Positions 60,164 to 64,000 of a DNA stretch of 64,000 bases are shown here, piece after piece. Source of the DNA: Rufibacter sp. XAAS-G3-1 (lineage in GTDB: Bacteria > Bacteroidota > Bacteroidia > Cytophagales > Hymenobacteraceae); assembly GCF_013623775.1 (NCBI RefSeq), contig NZ_JABFAM010000013.1, positions 1-64,000 on the forward strand, read 5' to 3'. Both the position numbers and the translations under genes were made by a program. How positions within the stretch are numbered: position 1 is the stretch's first letter; every line of letters begins with the position of its first letter. The notes under the pieces are model-generated. The model saw only the letters and a list, made by a program, of their open reading frames with translations, did not search any database and was not told where the DNA came from.

Positions 60164-61150
60164 ATGACGTTCAAGAAACCTTTTCTGGTGCTGGTCTTGC
60201 TGTTTGGGACTTTGCTGGCGCAGGCACAGAAGTATGATTTTGTGGTAGCCAAAGACGGCAGCGGGAACTTCAAAACCGTGCAGGAAGCCATTAATGCGGT
60301 GCCTGATTTCCGGAAGAACACCACCACCATTTTCATCAAGAATGGTACTTACAAAGAGAAACTGACGCTGCCCACCACCAAGACGGCAGTGAAGATGATT
60401 GGCGAGGACGTGAAGAAAACCATCCTCACCTTTGATGACTATGCGTCCAAGAAAAACCGTTTTGGCGAGGAGATGGGCACCACCGGCTCCACCAGTTTCT
60501 TTGTCTTCGGCGATGATTTCACGGCGGAGAACCTTACGTTTGAAAACTCGTCCGGGCCGGTTGGTCAGGCCGTGGCTGTTCGGATTGACGGCGATAAAGT
60601 CATGTTCCAGAACTGCCGTTTTTTGGGCTTTCAGGATACCTTGTACCCGCATGGCGAGAGAAGCCGCCAGTACTACAAAAACTGCTACATAGAAGGCACC
60701 ACGGACTTTATCTTCGGGTGGTCTACGGCGGTGTTTGAGAACTGCGAAATCTTCGCCAAGAAAGGCGGCAATTTCATCACGGCGGCATCCACCCTGGAAG
60801 GCGCGCCCTACGGGTTTGTGTTCCTGAACTGCCGCCTCACCGGCGATGCCCCCGAGAAGTCCTTCTACCTGGGCCGCCCCTGGCGGCCTTTCGCCAAAAC
60901 GGTGTTCCTCAATACCTACCTGGGCAAGCACATCAAGCCCGAAGGCTGGCACAATTGGAACAAACCGGAGGCCGAGAAACAGGTTCTCTACGCCGAATAC
61001 AACTCCAGCGGCCCTGGAACTTCTAAAACAGAGCGCGTGAAATGGGCCACCCAACTCACCGCCGAACAAGCCAAAGACTACACCTTAGAGAAGATATTCA
61101 AAGACTGGAACCCGCTGGCCGTGAAACCAGCGGCCCAGGTCGGGAAGTAA
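60164..61150 (+). CDS. Pectinesterase (CE8), second copy
   Basis: The 328-residue secreted protein (signal peptide ending LLAQAQ) has the same CE8 motifs as the gene at 57857: VVAKDGSGNFKTVQEAI, SSGPVGQAVAVRID, FQDTLYPHG, GTTDFIFGWSTAVFE and YLGRPWRPFAKTVF. The two copies are clearly paralogous but diverged, and probably act on differently methylated or acetylated pectin. Confidence 0.93.
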   Translation: MTFKKPFLVLVLLFGTLLAQAQKYDFVVAKDGSGNFKTVQEAINAVPDFRKNTTTIFIKNGTYKEKLTLPTTKTAVKMIGEDVKKTILTFDDYASKKNRFGEEMGTTGSTSFFVFGDDFTAENLTFENSSGPVGQAVAVRIDGDKVMFQNCRFLGFQDTLYPHGERSRQYYKNCYIEGTTDFIFGWSTAVFENCEIFAKKGGNFITAASTLEGAPYGFVFLNCRLTGDAPEKSFYLGRPWRPFAKTVFLNTYLGKHIKPEGWHNWNKPEAEKQVLYAEYNSSGPGTSKTERVKWATQLTAEQAKDYTLEKIFKDWNPLAVKPAAQVGK

Positions 61151-61161
61151 GTCCAGGTTTT

Positions 61162-61199
61162 GCGTTTCAGGGCTGTTTATCACAAAACAGGCCCGAAAC
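61162..61199. repeat. Palindromic intergenic repeat
   Basis: GCGTTTCAGGGCTGTTTATC and AAACAGGCCCGAAAC form arms starting 11 bases after the second pectinesterase stop. Confidence 0.6.
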
Positions 61200-61294
61200 A
61201 GAGAAGGAATTGAACAATAAAAGAGGAGAAGGAAAGACAAATTGGAAGCCCTTGCCGCCAGATTTGTACCCATGAAGTCACTAGTTTATTGCCC

Positions 61295-62950
61295 ATGAAA
61301 ATCAGATACTACACCGCTGGGTTGTTTTTCCTGATGGCTTGCCAGACAGAAAAGTCGATACCCACGGTTTCTTCTTCCCCCGCTGTTACCGCCAATGACG
61401 TGTCCAACGTGTGGGTCTCTGACAAAGGAGACGGCACGTTCCAAAACCCTGTCCTGGACGCCGATTACTCTGACCCCGATGTGGTGCGCATAGGCGATGA
61501 TTATTACATGACTTCCTCCAGCTTCAATGCCATTCCGGGTTTGCAGATTCTGCACTCCAAAGACCTGGTGAACTGGAAACTCATCGGCTACGCCCTGGAC
61601 CGACAAGCCCCTTTTGACCATTTCGCCAAGCCGCAGCACGGCAACGGGGTGTGGGCCCCGGCCATTAGGCACCACAACGGCGAGTTCTACATCTACTGGG
61701 GAGACCCCGACTTCGGGATTTACATGGTGAAAACCAAAAACCCGGCGGGCCGTTGGGATTCGCCGGTGTTGGTGAAAGAGGGCAAAGGTTTGATTGACTC
61801 CTGCCCGCTGTGGGACGAGGACGGCAACGCCTATCTGGTGCACGGCTGGGCCGGAAGCCGCGCGGGTATCAAGAGCGTGCTCACCGTGAACCGCATGAAC
61901 CCCGAGGGCACCAAAGTGCTGGACGAGGGTGTGATGGTCTTTGACGGCCATGACGCGCACCCCACCGTGGAAGGCCCCAAGTTTTACAAGCGCAACGGCT
62001 ACTATTACATCTTCGCCCCGGCGGGCGGAGTGAGCACGGGCTGGCAACTGGTCTTGCGCTCCAAGAACGTGTACGGCCCCTACGAGGAAAAAATCGTGCT
62101 GGACCAAGGCCAGACGCCCATCAACGGTCCGCACCAAGGAGCCTGGGTAGATACCAAGTCCGGCGAGGACTGGTTCTTCCATTTCCAGGACAAGGAAGCC
62201 TACGGGCGCGTGGTGCACCTGCAGCCCATGAAGTGGGTGAACGACTGGCCCATGATTGGCGAGGACAAGGACGGGGACGGCAAAGGTCAGCCCGTGCTCA
62301 CCTACAAAAAACCGAACGTGGGCAAAACCTACCCCATCATGACGCCCGCTGAATCTGACGAGTTCAACAACCATTTGCTGGGCTTGCAGTGGCAGTGGCA
62401 CGCCAACCCGAAGGCCACCTGGGCCTTCGCCTCTAACAAAGGCCACCTGCGCCTCTTCACCGACCAAATCCCCGAGGGCGGCAAAAACCTTTGGGATGTG
62501 CCCAACCTGCTGCTCCAGAAATTTCCGGGCGAGACCTTCACCGTTACCACCAAACTTACCTTCAAGCCCAACCCGAAGCTAGAAAACGAGCGCACAGGTT
62601 TGGTAGTCATGGGCTTGGATTACGGCTTCGTATCAATTGTCAGCAAGAAAGACGGCCTGTACCTGACCTACAACACCGCCCTCAAAGCGGACAAAGGCAC
62701 CCCTGAAAAAGAGCAGATTTTAGGAAAACTGACCGGAAACGAAGTACAGTTTCGGGTGAACGTAAGTCCGGGGGCCAAGTGCCAGTTCAGCTACTCAGAA
62801 GACGGGCAGAACTTCAAGAACGCGGGCGCGCCTTTCACGGCAACCGTCGGCAAATGGATAGGGGCTAAGGTGGGATTGTTCGCCATCAGAGAAGACAAAA
62901 CCAATGACTCCGGCTTCGCCGATTACGATTGGTTCAGAATCACGAAGTAA
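61295..62950 (+). CDS. GH43 lipoprotein with C-terminal beta-sandwich
   Basis: From the ATG at 61295 the protein has 551 residues with a lipobox (FFLMACQTE). The N-terminal blades carry YSDPDVVRIGDDYYM (base Asp), VWAPAIRHHNG, LIDSCPLWDEDGNAYL (Asp) and TVEGPKFYKRNGYYY (acid Glu). The last 200 residues form a GH43_C2/DUF1349-like sandwich (GLQWQWHANPKATWAF). In this setting it most likely trims arabinan, galactan or xylosyl side chains of pectin; the precise specificity is not readable. Confidence 0.88.
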   Translation: MKIRYYTAGLFFLMACQTEKSIPTVSSSPAVTANDVSNVWVSDKGDGTFQNPVLDADYSDPDVVRIGDDYYMTSSSFNAIPGLQILHSKDLVNWKLIGYALDRQAPFDHFAKPQHGNGVWAPAIRHHNGEFYIYWGDPDFGIYMVKTKNPAGRWDSPVLVKEGKGLIDSCPLWDEDGNAYLVHGWAGSRAGIKSVLTVNRMNPEGTKVLDEGVMVFDGHDAHPTVEGPKFYKRNGYYYIFAPAGGVSTGWQLVLRSKNVYGPYEEKIVLDQGQTPINGPHQGAWVDTKSGEDWFFHFQDKEAYGRVVHLQPMKWVNDWPMIGEDKDGDGKGQPVLTYKKPNVGKTYPIMTPAESDEFNNHLLGLQWQWHANPKATWAFASNKGHLRLFTDQIPEGGKNLWDVPNLLLQKFPGETFTVTTKLTFKPNPKLENERTGLVVMGLDYGFVSIVSKKDGLYLTYNTALKADKGTPEKEQILGKLTGNEVQFRVNVSPGAKCQFSYSEDGQNFKNAGAPFTATVGKWIGAKVGLFAIREDKTNDSGFADYDWFRITK

Positions 62951-63077
62951 TAGAAAAGGCGTTTAGGAGCCGTTTTAGAGGAAACATCCTCAAAACGGTG
63001 TTCCAAAATTGATGAAGTAAAAGGACTGATGAAGCCATACATTTTGTCCTCCATTTAAAGATGACAAGGCCTAGCTG

Positions 63078-63190
63078 TTCGGGAGTTCTACTCCCGAACC
63101 TATCTGCTGCGGAGTTCTACTCCGCCGGGAACCACGGGCAAAAAAAGGGGAGTGGAACTCCCCGGCAGGTTGCTTCCGGAGTAGAACTCC
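63078..63190. repeat. Array of four GGAGT-N3-ACTCC hairpins
   Basis: Each unit is a short perfect hairpin: TTCGGGAGT/ACTCCCGAA, GCGGAGT/ACTCCGC, GGGGAGT/ACTCCCC and CCGGAGT/ACTCCAG. The second is followed by CGCCGGGAACCAC-type sequence also found near 34927. Confidence 0.7.
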
Positions 63191-63223
63191 AGAAGAGCGG
63201 GGAGCTGGGGTAATTCTCAGGGA

Positions 63224-63398
63224 GAACTCTCACGCATTCCGTCCCCCTTTGAAGGGGGTAGGGGGATGAAAAAGGCGCATGAGGTACCGGCTGCGTTACA
63301 TGGAAATATGAAGAAGTTGAATCTCAGCAATGCGTATTCAGCAAAAGTGAAACATCCCCCTACCCCCTTCAAAGGGGGGACGGAATGCGTGAGAGTTC
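63224..63398. repeat. 45-bp inverted repeat with 84-base spacer
   Basis: The left arm (63224-63268) starts GAACTCTCACGCATTCC and ends GTAGGGGGATG. The right arm (63353-63398) is its reverse complement with one extra base in the C-run. CCCCCTTTGAAGGGGGTAGG is itself a partial palindrome. Confidence 0.8.
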
Positions 63399-63431
63399 CT
63401 ATTTTAAACTAAGTAACGAGAGTAAAATAAT

Positions 63432-64000
63432 ATGAGCATGAAAAAGGGTTTTTCCAGCAAGTTCCTAATGACGTTGGGTTTGGTAAGTGCGCTCCAGTTC
63501 TCCTGCCAGCGGGAAACGGCTGCACCGGCGGCGAGCGCAACTTCCGGCAGTGCCACCACCGCGGGGGTGAACGTCTCCAACGCCAGCGTAGACGCCACCA
63601 TTTATGAGGGCATTGAGTTTGACATGCCCAAAGTGAAAGAGACCAAGTTCCCCAACTACAGCGTGAGCATTACCAAGTACGGCGCGGTGGGCGACGGCAT
63701 CACCAAAAACACCCAAGCCTTTGCGCAAGCCATTGCTGATGTAGCCGCGAAGGGCGGCGGGCGCGTGGTGATTCCGCGCGGATTGTGGCTGACCGGGCCC
63801 ATCGTGCTGAAAAGCAACATCAACCTGCACGCCGAGGCGGGTTCCATGGTCATCTTCAGCCGGGACTTTGATGATTACCCCGTGGTGGAAACCAGCTTTG
63901 AAGGGCTGAACACGTTTCGGTGCCAATCGCCTATTTCGGGCCGGGATTTAGAAAACATCGCGATTACGGGCGAAGGCACTTTTGACGGCAACGGTGACGC
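63432..64000 (+). CDS. GH28 polygalacturonase (partial, 3' end cut)
   Basis: The frame is open to the window end (about 189 residues seen). It has a lipobox (ALQFSCQRE), a Ser/Ala/Thr-rich linker and the start of a GH28 beta-helix: VSITKYGAVGDGITKNTQAF, AIADVAAKGGGRVVIPRG, WLTGPIVLKSNINLHAEAG and ENIAITGEGTFDGNG. The catalytic Asp residues lie beyond the window. It would hydrolyse de-esterified homogalacturonan. The first ATG (63432) or the one at 63438 may be used. Confidence 0.9.
   Translation, partial: MSMKKGFSSKFLMTLGLVSALQFSCQRETAAPAASATSGSATTAGVNVSNASVDATIYEGIEFDMPKVKETKFPNYSVSITKYGAVGDGITKNTQAFAQAIADVAAKGGGRVVIPRGLWLTGPIVLKSNINLHAEAGSMVIFSRDFDDYPVVETSFEGLNTFRCQSPISGRDLENIAITGEGTFDGNGD

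Larger units (their letters stand above)
62951..63431. other. Intergenic region with hairpin arrays
   Basis: No gene is present. It contains a palindromic repeat (62959-62998), four GGAGT-N3-ACTCC hairpins (63078-63098, 63109-63125, 63147-63163, 63177-63190) and a large inverted repeat (63224-63268 and 63353-63398). Confidence 0.7.

Noticed and set aside
1-64000. tRNA genes as integration target
   Set aside because: I looked for cloverleaf-like segments and CCA ends near 8.4-8.7 kb and 29.0-29.3 kb and saw none. A tRNAscan run would settle it.

Overview
The window looks like a Bacteroidota chromosome, most likely from the Cytophagales family Hymenobacteraceae (for example a Rufibacter- or Pontibacter-like genus). 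The reasons are a SusC/SusD pectin-utilisation locus, an RluF of Bacteroidota type, a VF530 protein, a Bacteroidota-style integrative element, and moderate-to-high GC in the core genes. The genus is an inference. I recognised no rRNA, tRNA or CRISPR array.

1-5.4 kb is an AT-rich accessory strip: three small toxin-antitoxin pairs (HigBA, UPF0175/DUF3368, DUF433/DUF5615), a broken OB-fold gene, a TraB/TIKI-like secreted protein and two decayed IS110-family transposases. The cassettes are separated by imperfect palindromes ending in GTTAGGGG-like cores. They resemble integron attC sites without an integrase (a CALIN-like array). 5.6-8.4 kb is chromosomal backbone: a GH43 enzyme, rluF and a VF530 protein.

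8.6-29.1 kb is an integrated mobile element. Its left end carries an HTH/zinc-ribbon protein, a tyrosine integrase, a large unknown protein, a second HTH protein, a RepA-like ATPase, an iteron-like cluster and a VirE_N-type primase. A divergent module (15.6-25.6 kb) follows, bounded by related ~58-bp inverted repeats. On the minus strand it has a tail-completion-like protein, tail-assembly chaperones with an apparent -1 frameshift, and a 1155-aa tape-measure protein. On the plus strand it has about a dozen small unknown genes, including two paralogous pairs. No capsid, portal, large terminase, major tail protein, baseplate or lysis gene was recognised, so this is a decayed prophage, a phage satellite or an undescribed tail-bearing element. 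The right end carries a second HigBA pair and four small genes.

29.4-37.6 kb is core metabolism: histidine degradation (hutU, hutI, hutG) and PEP carboxylase. 38.4-64 kb is a pectin locus. Minus-strand genes encode hexuronate uptake and catabolism (MFS transporter, eda, kdgK, uxaC, uxaB, LacI regulator, kduD, kduI). Plus-strand genes encode outer-membrane capture and depolymerisation (SusC, SusD, a DUF5123-like lipoprotein, a DUF4861-like protein, a PL1 pectate lyase, two CE8 pectinesterases, GH105, GH43 and a GH28 polygalacturonase cut by the window end). Demethylated, cleaved pectin would yield galacturonate and unsaturated uronate, which converge on KDG, then KDPG, then pyruvate and glyceraldehyde-3-phosphate. 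Two near-identical LacI-type operator candidates lie between kduI and susC. About 17 copies of a palindromic intergenic repeat are scattered through the backbone; I saw none in the mobile element.
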